A stretch of DNA of 64,000 nucleotides from G963662905 sp965230045 (lineage in GTDB: Bacteria; Bacteroidota; Bacteroidia; Bacteroidales; WRLA01), in NCBI GenBank assembly GCA_965230045.1, contig OZ245940.1, forward strand, positions 1,178,001 through 1,242,000. Reading direction: 5' to 3'. Position numbers and translations under genes: made by a program. Positions 1 through 7,924 of the stretch are shown in pieces; position 1 is the first letter of the stretch, and every line of letters begins with the position of its first letter. Below the pieces are notes generated by a model, which was not told the DNA's origin, did not search any database, and saw only the letters and a program-made list of their open reading frames with translations.

Positions 1-1384
1 ACCCGATATATTTGTTCACGAAGTCATCGAAATTCATTCCAACTGCTTTTGCATGCAGATGGGCTCTGATATTGTTAAGTATATCACCGGTAGTTATGCG
101 GTTTTTATTTTTATTAGGATACCATTTTGGCCTTGGGATAGTGTGATTATTTGATTTTTGATAAGCTCTGTGGCTGGCAATATGTAACAAGGCGTAAGTG
201 GCCGCTATAAAGGCAGGGACATTTTCTGCCGATTTGTTGTTTCTTACTTGTGCTTGGCCACATCCCATCATCAACTTTTCTTCACGGAAGTTGACCTCTA
301 TTTCCCATCTCCATAAGTAAGATTGGAGGAGTGTCTGTAGATCTAATCCTGTGTCCGAACAAATAAGATAAGCTGGTTGGCGGTAGAGTATTTTTGATCC
401 TTTGCTAAGCCTGTAACCCAGAGGCCGTATTACCACTAACTTCAGGTCGTGATCTTGTCCAGCGGATTTCCAACGTACATTGTTGACTACTTTCACATTA
501 AAATCATGCGTTTTTCCTGCTGCCCAAGCTTTTACTTCTTGCCATTCATACTGGTCTGACTGTCGGATCTGCTCTGGTGTTGGCAGTTGTTCGCCATAAA
601 CGCGTTTGCGCCCTTTTAGGGGTTGTTTTTCTGGGATTGCAAATAATTTCGTGTCTTTTCTGATTCTGCCGATCAAGGTAACCCTTTGCGGTAGGTTTTT
701 AAGCACTTCGCTATTTGTATAACTCCCATCAACACTCATGATAAGTTGTTTGCCCGCTGCCCCTTGGATATCTAAATTTTCCCTGAGTAATTTGATCCGC
801 TCACTGCCCTGTCTGCTTAGTTTGGCTATTTTCTTTTCTTCCTTATACTTTTCGATCTCTTGCTGCCCCGCATTTTTCTTTGGGCGAAGTACTGTTGGGC
901 AATGATGAAAATCCACAGGGATAGCCCTGGATTGACCTGCCTCGCCTTCAATTGGCAGGGCCATTGAAATCTGGATAAAGCGTTGGCCCCAAATAAAATT
1001 AGTATGAAAAGGCGGCCCCAATGGGTCTCTTCTCCATGCAGTGCCAGGTATCTTTTTCCCAGTTTTTTTAACTATTGTATCGTCCATCTGTACATAAATA
1101 TTACTGCATCCTGAAGTTTCTTTTAGAACATTGGCTTGTGCAACATTCATGATTTTCTCAATGTCAATCCGGTCCTGGCTAAATAGCCGGTAGGCAGATG
1201 TCCAATCCTGAAACTGGTTCCCTGACGCAGACAGTATCCCTGTCAATGTATGGCGGCCCAAGCAATTTAGGCTCCCATACATAAGTTCCCTTGCTCGGTT
1301 CCATGCCCCATGATTTGGGAAGGCAGAATAACATTCGTTTATCAAACTGTCCAGTTCATCAATCAGGTTTTTTTGAGTTTTTTT
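1..1384 (-). CDS. IS4/IS701-like DDE transposase, cut by the left window edge
   Basis: Translating the minus strand gives an uninterrupted frame from about 1384 to the window edge. Visible motifs include QMDDTIVKKTGKKIPG (first catalytic Asp region), a later MSVDGSYTNSEVL block (second Asp region) and WRWEIEVNFREEKLMMG, which resembles the Y/N-x2-R-x3-E-x6-K signature of IS4-type transposases. The C-terminus lies outside the window. The frame has no ATG until about 30 codons in, although the residues before that ATG (LIDELDSLINECYSAFP) look like genuine protein. The frame overlaps the end of the small upstream ORF in the -1 frame, so it may be expressed by frameshifting. Assignment between IS4 and IS701 is uncertain. 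Confidence 0.85.
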
Positions 1385-1566
1385 TTATCATCCGGTTCAA
1401 TCGGATTGGGCCTTTTAAGTACCATTTTACTTTTGTCCTCAATAACCCATTCGACAACTTCCCCTTTCTCGAATTCCATTGCTTGTGCAACTGCAGATGG
1501 GAAGTTAATGTACCATTGTTCGCTGGCCACTCTTTTAATTAATTGAATTTTTGTTGGATATCCCAT
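1363..1566 (-). CDS. AbrB/SpoVT-like small protein, first ORF of the IS
   Basis: A 67-residue protein resembling a swapped-hairpin AbrB/MazE DNA-binding domain: WYINFPSAVAQAMEFEKGEVVEWVIEDKSKMVLKR. It ends in a lysine-rich tail encoded by A-runs, and its stop lies inside the transposase frame. It could be the N-terminal DNA-binding part of a frameshifted transposase or a separate regulator of the element. The fold is inferred from the residue pattern only; the tight overlap with the transposase frame is seen directly. Confidence 0.6.
   Translation of the reverse strand: MGYPTKIQLIKRVASEQWYINFPSAVAQAMEFEKGEVVEWVIEDKSKMVLKRPNPIEPDDKKKLKKT
1378..1384 (-). other. A_AAA_AAA slippery heptamer, candidate -1 frameshift site
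   Basis: On the minus strand the small ORF reads GAT AAA AAA AAA CTC AAA AAA ACC TGA. The first A-run contains a perfect A_AAA_AAA heptamer in the zero frame. A -1 slip here enters the transposase frame, which is open exactly from this position (the in-frame stop upstream is at 1385-1387). No downstream pseudoknot was demonstrated. Confidence 0.5.
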
Positions 1567-1608
1567 AATTGCTAATTTTAAGTTACTAGTTATATAACTA
1601 GATACAAA

Positions 1609-1655
1609 GATAAAAAAAAGTCAAAAGGCATACACTCTTTTGACTTTTTTTTATC
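1609..1655. repeat. 19-bp perfect inverted repeat, possible bidirectional terminator at the IS boundary
   Basis: Arms 1609-1627 and 1637-1655 are perfect complements (GATAAAAAAAAGTCAAAAG), with a 9-nt loop. The A-run and T-run at the outer ends let it act as a terminator in either direction. It lies between the start of the IS genes and the 3' end of the GLUG gene. It could also mark the IS end; I cannot define the true terminal repeat because the other end is outside the window. Confidence 0.6.
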
Positions 1656-1676
1656 TAGTTAAATCCAAACTCAAGT

Positions 1677-1703
1677 CATCGGATGACTTTGAGTCATCCG
1701 ATG
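1677..1703. repeat. 12-bp arm palindrome (CATCGGATGACT)
   Basis: Perfect arms 1677-1688 and 1692-1703 around a TTG loop. It lies in the 60 bp just downstream of the GLUG gene's stop codon, next to a second palindrome. It lacks a T-run, so it looks like a REP-type palindrome rather than a terminator. Confidence 0.6.
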
Positions 1704-1720
1704 AATTTTATGGCAATGGC

Positions 1721-1750
1721 CGTAGAGACGTACAGCCGTACGTCTCTACG
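1721..1750. repeat. 13-bp arm palindrome (CGTAGAGACGTAC) containing a gene's stop codon
   Basis: Arms 1721-1733 and 1738-1750 are perfect, with a 4-nt loop. The TAG stop of the GLUG protein (1746-1748 on the minus strand) is inside the right arm, so the palindrome defines the protein's last residue. GTAGAGACGnnC palindromes of this type recur in several phyla, from general knowledge. Confidence 0.7.
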
Positions 1751-4271
1751 GTATTGTGATTTTATTCGTTATACGTTGATTGTCCGTTTCTATGGTTACC
1801 AGATACACGCCTGCAGTTTTTGGTGCGGGGATGTTTTGGGTGTTTTTATAGACACCGAGTTTTTTTCCGGTGATGTCCCTTAGGATTAATCGTTTTATTG
1901 GGCGTCCGCTTTGTGCAACAATTTGATTTGCTGAGCGATATGCCCAAGCAGTTGTTTCCTGCAAGTCATCAATGGCAGTTGTGCCCAGCAATAGCTTAAA
2001 ACGCTCTGCTTCTTCACCGGCTTCCCAGTTAAAGGTATAGGCATTGGCGAGCAAGTCGGTCTTAACATCTTCTTTTGTGTCCCAAAGAACAATAGTGCTG
2101 AAATCTGATGATTCCTTTAAGCTAATAGTATAATCTCCCGAAACATTACAGGAAAAGCCCAGTTGTATTTCGTTTTGTTTTGGCCGCACATCAATAGAGA
2201 AGGAGTTGTCGCCATAACAGCTGTAAAGCTCAGGCATTCCGTTGATACCTGACTTCATGTCCACCGCATCATATTTTAACTGAAAATCTGCATCGGCCAG
2301 TTCATCAAACACAATCAGGCTTTCATCATTATAATTATTGCCACTGCTTTGCAGGCGAATTGAATGTGCAGTTAGGTTTGGCGCCCCTTTAAAGAAGGTG
2401 CTTCCTTCATGCGTCCTGCATGTATTGTTTACTGTAAAAGTGCCGCTGCCATTGTCGGCATATGCAATAAAAAACCCCTGGCAAGGCATTACATACTGCA
2501 CACCGCCATTGTTTCCGCTGCCATCATTCCAGGAAGCATAGCGGCTGTTGTCCTGGTCCCAATAGTAAACGGCTCCGTAGCTGTCATCAAGCATGCTCCA
2601 GTCTATTGAAGAGGGGTATGGGTTTCCGAGCAACATATAATCATAAAATGCAGGGCCTTTGCCACCACCGTAATCTAAACTCACCTCGCCTGTGTTTGGC
2701 GTTCCGGTAAAAACAAAATTCCCTCCGGCATCACTCCAAAGGCTAAAACCTTTTGCAGGGTTTAACGGCAATGTTGCGGCGGCTACATCACTCCATAATG
2801 CTGTGGTTTCGTCCCAATGCTGCAAATAATTCCCATTAAATACCCCTGCTGTTGCATCGGTAATGGGTGATGAAATGAAATGCCATTTATTAGCTGTGAT
2901 ATTGCGTTTTATTTGTATTGTGCCGTTGTTTGTGATGGCGCCGTTCGTAATAAACGAAGCTCCGGAATTGATGGTAAGGCTTGCGCCGTTTTCTACCGTG
3001 AGGTCGTTGCAGTCGGCTGTTCCGCTGATTACCGGGTAGTTATTAATGTATTTTGAGCCAAAATTAGGGATTGTAATATTATCTGTTTCATCGGGCACAC
3101 AACCATCACCCCAGTTTCCTGCAGTATTCCAATCGGTACTTACAGAGCCGGTCCAGCCTTCTATTTTGTCCAGATTGGGGTAGCCGTTATTGTAATTCGC
3201 TGACATCGCCCATCTGCTATCAAAATCCCAACCTATAAAAGTGGAAAGGGTTTGCAGTTCGCCTGTTGTTTTTCCTGTAACACCTGTTTGCGATGTCGGA
3301 TATCCAACACCATTTGCCTTATTGCTGCAAGTTGTTGTATTCCAATAGTTACTGCTTATTGTTGAATTAACAACATATCCTAAAAATCCTCCTGAAGTGT
3401 TTCCGCTTACATTGCCTGTGCTGTAACACTTTTGCACTTTGGCAGAATTACATTCTCCAACAAGACCGCCAGCATAATAATTGCCGCTAACCGCACCAGT
3501 ACTGTAGCAATCATATATCCATGCATTATTCTTGTAATTATATCCTACAAGCCCGCCAGCGCTTTCATCTGCTCCACTTACATTACCTGTGCTATAAGAG
3601 CTGAGAATAGTTGCCGCATCGTTATTATAACCAACCAGGCCTCCAATATTATCGCCGCCAGTACTTGTGACACTACAGCTGCTATGGGAACGCGAAATTG
3701 TAGTATAAGAACCTATACTCCATCCAACTAATCCCCCCAGATAGCCGTATCCATTGATTAAACCGGTACTATAACAGTTGTTTATATTTGCTCCCCCCTC
3801 TATTTTGCCGGCAATAGCGCCGACAACAGAAGATCCGGTAACAGAAACATTGGTCAATCCCAGATTTGAAACATTTGGGTTAGCAGAAATATTGTTGGAA
3901 GTTATATAGGCAAAAAGCCCTAGGTAACTTGAGCTGGAATTATCAATACACAAGGCATCAATAGTGTGCCCGTCGCCATCATATGTTCCGTTGAATTTAT
4001 AAGTAGAATTTCCTATAGGAACAAAACCTGCACCATTATTCCATGTAGATGTTTCCGTAGCATCAATATCAGCAGTTTGTTTAAAATATTTATATTGATC
4101 CCATTCGCTTGAATGTTCCGAAATCCATTTTAAATGATCAAGGGTTTCAATAAGATAAGGTTCCTCTTCGGTGCCACTACCGTCAGGTGTTCCTGGAGGC
4201 GGGGGCATTTGCCCATAACTCCATTGCACCATTGCAAGCAAAGAAATGGTAAAAAGTATAATTTTTTTCAT
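1746..4271 (-). CDS. Secreted GLUG-repeat surface protein with type IX sorting tail
   Basis: 841 residues. There is a signal peptide (KKIILFTISLLAMVQWSYG), then a proline-rich stretch. Residues about 100-340 hold repeated GLUG-type units (GGLVGYN, GGLVGWS, GGLVGEC with CYSTG between), a beta-helix repeat found in bacterial adhesins. A middle region resembles T9SS proteins (HFISSPITDAT, GNPYPSSIDWS). The last 70 residues (IKRLILRDITGKKLGVY to the end) match a type A type IX sorting domain. It starts 2 nt after the stop of the PID-CTERM-like gene, so the two are co-transcribed. Likely exposed on the cell surface; ligand unknown. Confidence 0.85.
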   Translation of the reverse strand: MKKIILFTISLLAMVQWSYGQMPPPPGTPDGSGTEEEPYLIETLDHLKWISEHSSEWDQYKYFKQTADIDATETSTWNNGAGFVPIGNSTYKFNGTYDGDGHTIDALCIDNSSSSYLGLFAYITSNNISANPNVSNLGLTNVSVTGSSVVGAIAGKIEGGANINNCYSTGLINGYGYLGGLVGWSIGSYTTISRSHSSCSVTSTGGDNIGGLVGYNNDAATILSSYSTGNVSGADESAGGLVGYNYKNNAWIYDCYSTGAVSGNYYAGGLVGECNSAKVQKCYSTGNVSGNTSGGFLGYVVNSTISSNYWNTTTCSNKANGVGYPTSQTGVTGKTTGELQTLSTFIGWDFDSRWAMSANYNNGYPNLDKIEGWTGSVSTDWNTAGNWGDGCVPDETDNITIPNFGSKYINNYPVISGTADCNDLTVENGASLTINSGASFITNGAITNNGTIQIKRNITANKWHFISSPITDATAGVFNGNYLQHWDETTALWSDVAAATLPLNPAKGFSLWSDAGGNFVFTGTPNTGEVSLDYGGGKGPAFYDYMLLGNPYPSSIDWSMLDDSYGAVYYWDQDNSRYASWNDGSGNNGGVQYVMPCQGFFIAYADNGSGTFTVNNTCRTHEGSTFFKGAPNLTAHSIRLQSSGNNYNDESLIVFDELADADFQLKYDAVDMKSGINGMPELYSCYGDNSFSIDVRPKQNEIQLGFSCNVSGDYTISLKESSDFSTIVLWDTKEDVKTDLLANAYTFNWEAGEEAERFKLLLGTTAIDDLQETTAWAYRSANQIVAQSGRPIKRLILRDITGKKLGVYKNTQNIPAPKTAGVYLVTIETDNQRITNKITIP

Positions 4272-4273
4272 GG

Positions 4274-4510
4274 CTAATTGCTTTTACGGTTTTGTACCAA
4301 ATTGAATACTTTTTTGGAGCCATAAGCCGCGCCCATGACCAGCATAAATGCCATTCCACTGCCAATTGGTGCGCCACCGCCTACGGGGCTGTTTCCTGCA
4401 CCGGGATTATTGGCGCCACCGCCACCGTTATTATTGGGCGATGGGGGAACTTGCGCGTTCAGGCATAATGCCATTGCTGCAATCGTAAGTGTTGTAAAAA
4501 TCTTTTTCAT
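4274..4510 (-). CDS. Small PID-CTERM-like exported protein
   Basis: 78 residues. It has a signal peptide (KKIFTTLTIAAMALCLNAQ), a Pro/Asn/Gly-rich linker, then GGGAPIGSGMAFMLVMGAAYG followed by KKVFNLVQNRK. That end, with a PIG/PID motif, one hydrophobic helix and a basic tail, matches the PID-CTERM type of sorting signal described in Bacteroidota and thought to be handled by an exosortase-like enzyme. No such enzyme is in the window. It is the middle gene of a three-gene operon, 27 nt after the 56-aa gene and 2 nt before the GLUG gene. Confidence 0.7.
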   Translation of the reverse strand: MKKIFTTLTIAAMALCLNAQVPPSPNNNGGGGANNPGAGNSPVGGGAPIGSGMAFMLVMGAAYGSKKVFNLVQNRKSN

Positions 4511-4537
4511 AGGTTTTGAATTTTAAAATGATTGATA

Positions 4538-4708
4538 TTATTGGTTTTTTTGTTCTTTTAGCTGCTGTTTGGAAGCCGGTGGAATGCCCTCGGTATTATG
4601 CAGCTCCCTGAGCAAACGCTCAAAGGCTTCTTTGCGGTTTTTTGACCTGCGTATAATACGTTCGAAGGCAGATTCCCCAATCGGCTTCTTGTTTTGGCTC
4701 TTTTCCAT
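4538..4708 (-). CDS. 56-residue basic protein, first gene of the surface-protein operon
   Basis: Read directly from the minus strand: ATG at 4706-4708, TAA at 4538-4540. The sequence starts MEKSQNKKPIGESAFERIIR and continues with a charged amphipathic helix region (KEAFERLLRELHN). It has no signal peptide and no family I recognise. Support for it being real comes from a TATATTTG promoter box just upstream, 27-nt spacing to the next gene, and a coding-like composition. A cytoplasmic partner or regulator of the two exported proteins is a guess. Confidence 0.65.
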   Translation of the reverse strand: MEKSQNKKPIGESAFERIIRRSKNRKEAFERLLRELHNTEGIPPASKQQLKEQKNQ

Positions 4709-4728
4709 ACTGAATTATTTCAGATGTC

Positions 4729-4820
4729 CAAATATAGGAAAGCCCAAAAGGGAAGTAAAGGAAAGCTACTACCTAAAAACTACGGTAAGCGAAAAAATAT
4801 GCTACGGGAAAACTACGGGT
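4729..4820 (-). promoter_or_regulatory. Promoter box with four phased CTAC/GTAG repeats
   Basis: On the minus strand a Bacteroidota -7 box TATATTTG lies at 4729-4736, about 20 nt before the ATG of the 56-aa gene. Upstream of it (plus-strand 4769, 4780, 4802, 4813) are four CTAC sites in two related blocks, CTACCTAAAAACTACGGT and CTACGGGAAAACTACGGGT. Their spacings are 11, 22 and 11 bp, so they share one helical face. This arrangement suits an activator operator. The neighbouring TPR-LuxR protein is the obvious candidate, by inference. Confidence 0.55.
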
Positions 4821-4841
4821 ATAATTTGTAAGGTCTTGTTA

Positions 4842-6683
4842 TTAAAGGCTTAACAAATATTTGGCCAGAGACTCATCGGGATTGAGCCCTATTTTTTTTC
4901 GGATGCTGTTTCTTGTGCTTTCGATGGTGCGTACACTTCTGTTGGTGATTGCTGCAATATCTTTGGACGTCATATTAAGGCGGATAAAACTGCAGATTTT
5001 GATCTCGGTTGGGCTGAGGTCGGGATGTTCCTGGTTCAGTATTTTGTAAAATCCCTGATGCACATTTTTAAAGCGGGTTTCAAATTCATTCCATATTTCA
5101 TCCGGCGCACAAACTTCCATTTCCTTAACGGCCTCTTCGAGCAGCTCCCTGTTTTGTGCACTTACGCGCCTGGATACCAATTGCAAACGCGATGCAACTT
5201 TATAGGCGATATCGTTCATGCGGATCATGTGCATGGCATTGAGGGCCAATTCTTTTTCTTTGGTTTTCACCTCAATGTCCAGCTTCTCTTTTTCTTCCTC
5301 AATGAGTTTTAGCTTCAGGATTTTATTGCGATGACGAAAGACACGATAGACATAGAAAAGGCTCAAAAGCAAGATCAATATAATGCCAATAAACAATAGC
5401 ATTTTCCGGTGGGATTTAATCTTCAGGTTTTCTTCGTTTAGTTCGGCTATTTGTTTGAGGTTTTTTTCGTGCTCGTATTTGTTTTCTATTTCGGCCAGCT
5501 GCTTGCGTACATCGGCATTATGCAGGCTGTCTTTCAATGCGCTATAGTCCACAAAATATTTCAGGGCACTGTCGTCTTGTCCTAAGTCCCGGTACATTTC
5601 ATAAAGTTGCATCATCATCTGCGATTGCTCTTTAAACAATTGGTAGGGTTTGGAGAGCTGTATGGCTTTTTGCGTATAATAAATTGCAGAATCATAATTA
5701 TTTAGCTTCATAAATACTTTTCCCTTTTGCTGTGCATAAAGCAAGAAGCCATAAGTAATTTCATGTTTTTTGCAGAAATAATAGGAGCTGTCAAGGTATT
5801 GCATTGCTTTTGGGTATTTCTCCATACGGATATACAATATTCCCAGGTTCATCAGATCAACCGCCATAGATCTTTCATTATCTCTGCTTAAATTCAGAAC
5901 CTTTTTGTACAGGCCCTCGGCTTTCTTTAGAGAATCCATCTTTTTATAGCAAATGGCCAGATTTGTGAGGCTATTGCTGTAAACGGATTGGTCTTCGAGT
6001 GATTTGCTCAGGCGCACAGCCTCTTTCAATAAGGGTAATGCTTCGGCAGATTGATGCGCTTTGTTCAGTGTAGAAGCCATATTATCCAATACCCTGACCT
6101 CATCCACTGTTTTGCCTACACTTTTATATATCTCTTTGGAGCAATAATATAATGCCACAGCAGTATCGTGTCGGCCTTCTCTGCTGAGCAGCCTTGCCAA
6201 ACCATTGTATATCATAGCCTCATACTCTGGATTATCCGCTTTTGCTGCAATTTGCAATCCTTCATTCAGCAGCGCATGCGCTTGTTCCATTTTCATATGG
6301 TCCATATAAATTTCGGCAAGTGCATTTATGGAATTAAGATGGATGTTCACATTTTCAGCTTTCCTTCCATATTCAATGGCCTTGTTCAGAAAAAAGCTTG
6401 CAGAATCGAAATTGTTATATCGGATGTAATAGTAGCCGAGGCTAACTTCTGTTTTGGCCAAACCTTTGTCATAATCAATCCGTTTGGCCATTTGCATGGC
6501 TTTGTGAAATAAATTCAGTGACAATTCCGGATTAATAAACATCAGGGAGTCGGCGATTCCTTTAATTTTTTTTTGGTTTTCTTTGGTGTCGGGCTGCGGT
6601 ATGTTAAGTTCCTGAGCTCCCATAAAAAGGGAGTTTAAAACCATTAAAATAAACAGGATGCATGGGGTGGCTTGCTTCAACAC
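4842..6683 (-). CDS. Membrane-anchored TPR protein with LuxR-type DNA-binding domain
   Basis: 613 residues. There is an N-terminal signal/hydrophobic segment, then about 380 residues of TPR repeats (periodic A-x-x-Y/L and N-x-A patterns). One transmembrane helix follows near 428-450 (MLLFIGIILILLLSLFYVY), then a charged coiled coil, then a C-terminal helix-turn-helix (SPTEIKICSFIRLNMTSKDI, SVRTIESTRNSIRKKIG). This architecture is common in Bacteroidota: the TPR region senses outside the membrane and the HTH acts in the cytoplasm. It is transcribed toward the surface-protein operon, 133 nt upstream of the 56-aa gene, with phased repeats in the gap, so it may control that operon. Confidence 0.85.
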   Translation of the reverse strand: MLKQATPCILFILMVLNSLFMGAQELNIPQPDTKENQKKIKGIADSLMFINPELSLNLFHKAMQMAKRIDYDKGLAKTEVSLGYYYIRYNNFDSASFFLNKAIEYGRKAENVNIHLNSINALAEIYMDHMKMEQAHALLNEGLQIAAKADNPEYEAMIYNGLARLLSREGRHDTAVALYYCSKEIYKSVGKTVDEVRVLDNMASTLNKAHQSAEALPLLKEAVRLSKSLEDQSVYSNSLTNLAICYKKMDSLKKAEGLYKKVLNLSRDNERSMAVDLMNLGILYIRMEKYPKAMQYLDSSYYFCKKHEITYGFLLYAQQKGKVFMKLNNYDSAIYYTQKAIQLSKPYQLFKEQSQMMMQLYEMYRDLGQDDSALKYFVDYSALKDSLHNADVRKQLAEIENKYEHEKNLKQIAELNEENLKIKSHRKMLLFIGIILILLLSLFYVYRVFRHRNKILKLKLIEEEKEKLDIEVKTKEKELALNAMHMIRMNDIAYKVASRLQLVSRRVSAQNRELLEEAVKEMEVCAPDEIWNEFETRFKNVHQGFYKILNQEHPDLSPTEIKICSFIRLNMTSKDIAAITNRSVRTIESTRNSIRKKIGLNPDESLAKYLLSL

Positions 6684-6722
6684 TTAAGCTGTTTTTTAAT
6701 AGACTTAATGCAAATATAAGAT

Positions 6723-6877
6723 AAAAATTAAAAGCTGGGAAGCTCTGAAGCTGAACGTGCTTTTAATTTTGTTTTCAGAAATTTTGTGCTCCTTTGCAAT
6801 TCAGCTGTATAACATATTTCTGCATTCACGGGCAAAGCAAAAAGCAAGCGATTAAGACATCAGCTTTGGCCTTTTAA
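6723..6877. repeat. 155-bp direct repeat, copy 1
   Basis: Matches 7578-7732 at 153 of 155 positions. It opens with a 12-bp hairpin (AAAATTAAAAGC with its complement) and has no reading frame. It is just upstream of the TPR-LuxR gene start. Its last bases form the TA target of a truncated family 2 element. Confidence 0.85.
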
Positions 6878-6947
6878 CCTGCTCTATTCATAAAAGGCAA
6901 ACAAAATATTGTAAGCAACTTAAATTTATGTGTTTACAAATTTTTCA
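6877..6947 (+). mobile_element. Family 2 element, left part only (truncated)
   Basis: Begins ACCTGCTCTATTCATAAAA and continues GGCAAACAAAATATT, like the family 2 copy at 48172. It stops abruptly where a family 1 element begins at 6948. The right half is missing from the window around it. Confidence 0.65.
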
Positions 6948-7577
6948 GGTACTACACGGAATTTCGTGGAAAGAAAAATTACTTTATAGAGGTCAGTATG
7001 TAGGTGCATATTAGTTTTGGCAAATCATAAAAACGATATTGATTTGCTATTGAGTAACATAGATTTCTCTGCCGAAAATTCGGCATCGAAATGACCTTTT
7101 GTTGTGTTCAAGTGGCAAAGGCGGCGAGGACACAATAAAAAATATAAAATGAGTCCTCGCCGCCTTTGCCCAAACAATTAATAAACAGTCATTTCGACGA
7201 CCAGCGGGAGGAGAAATCTATTTATTCACGAGCATAAATCATTCTATGTACTTATCTACTGACCTCTATTACTTTATTTCAAACAGATTCCTCCAAAGTT
7301 TCCTTATTCTTCGGGAAACTTTGTCGGAATGACGCGTTTTTATGAAGTCAGGAGGCAAATGCGGCGAGGACGTCTTTAAAATATACTATTGTGTCCTCGC
7401 CGCATTTGCCTTAAACACCTAATAAACAGCGTCATTCCGACCGGAACAAAGCCAAACGAAGTGATTAAGGCTTTGTCCCGATAGTTATCGGGAGGGAGGA
7501 ATCTATTAGGGATCAATAATAAATATCTGCATATTTTTTTTAACATTATTGTTACCCACGAAATTCCTAGTAGAACC
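6948..7577 (-). mobile_element. Family 1 inverted-repeat element, copy D, carrying a nested family 3 element
   Basis: Ends are GGTACTACACGGAATTTCGT (one change from GGTTCTAC) and the complement CCTAGTAGAACC at 7577. Removing the nested 280-bp insert and one copy of its 10-bp duplication leaves 340 bp, matching the other copies (336-348). It has the usual internal arms for GGAATGACG and GGCAAATGCGGCGAGGAC. Unlike other copies it lacks an 8-bp flanking duplication: the left flank is ATTTTTCA and the right flank is the second 155-bp repeat. Confidence 0.85.
6988..7267. mobile_element. Family 3 element, 280 bp, nested, with 10-bp target duplication
   Basis: Terminal inverted repeats are AGAGGTCAGTA (6988-6998) and TACTGACCTCT (7257-7267), with imperfect matching continuing to about 23 bp. 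A perfect 10-bp duplication ATTACTTTAT flanks it (6978-6987 and 7268-7277). Inside are three nested arm pairs: AGATTTCTC, CGAAATGAC and GGCAAAGGCGGCGAGGAC with their complements. There is no coding capacity. Confidence 0.9.
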
Positions 7578-7732
7578 AAAAATTAAAAGCTGGGAAGCTC
7601 TGAAGCTGAACGTGCTTTTAATTTTGTTTTCAGAAATTTTGTGCTCCTTTGCAATTCAGCTGTATAACATATTTATGCATTCCCGGGCAAAGCAAAAAGC
7701 AAGCGATTAAGACATCAGCTTTGGCCTTTTAA
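7578..7732. repeat. 155-bp direct repeat, copy 2
   Basis: Second copy of 6723-6877 with two substitutions, abutting the right end of the family 1 element exactly. The following 190 bp (7733-7924) lead to the efflux operon and hold a possible TACATTTG promoter box at 7851-7858; nothing else recognised. Confidence 0.85.
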
Positions 7733-7924
7733 GTTTGGCCGGAAAGCCAATAAAGAGGGCGGTTTGGCAGGCTGGAAGTTCTTAATTGGCAGCAGCTTTG
7801 CGAAGGCCGGTTCAATAGAGATTTGAATGATAGAGCTTCATAAATCAGAATACATTTGCAAAATCTTTGCATTTTAGCTAAATTGCATGCCTGAATACAC
7901 TAACTAATATTAAACACCTGACCT

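Noticed and set aside
4569..4853. 94-codon plus-strand frame
   Set aside because: It is antisense to the 56-aa gene and its promoter region, and has no recognisable domain.
6684..7924. Regulatory gene upstream of the efflux operon
   Set aside because: Frames here are short and lie within repeats and elements; no regulator-like sequence is present.
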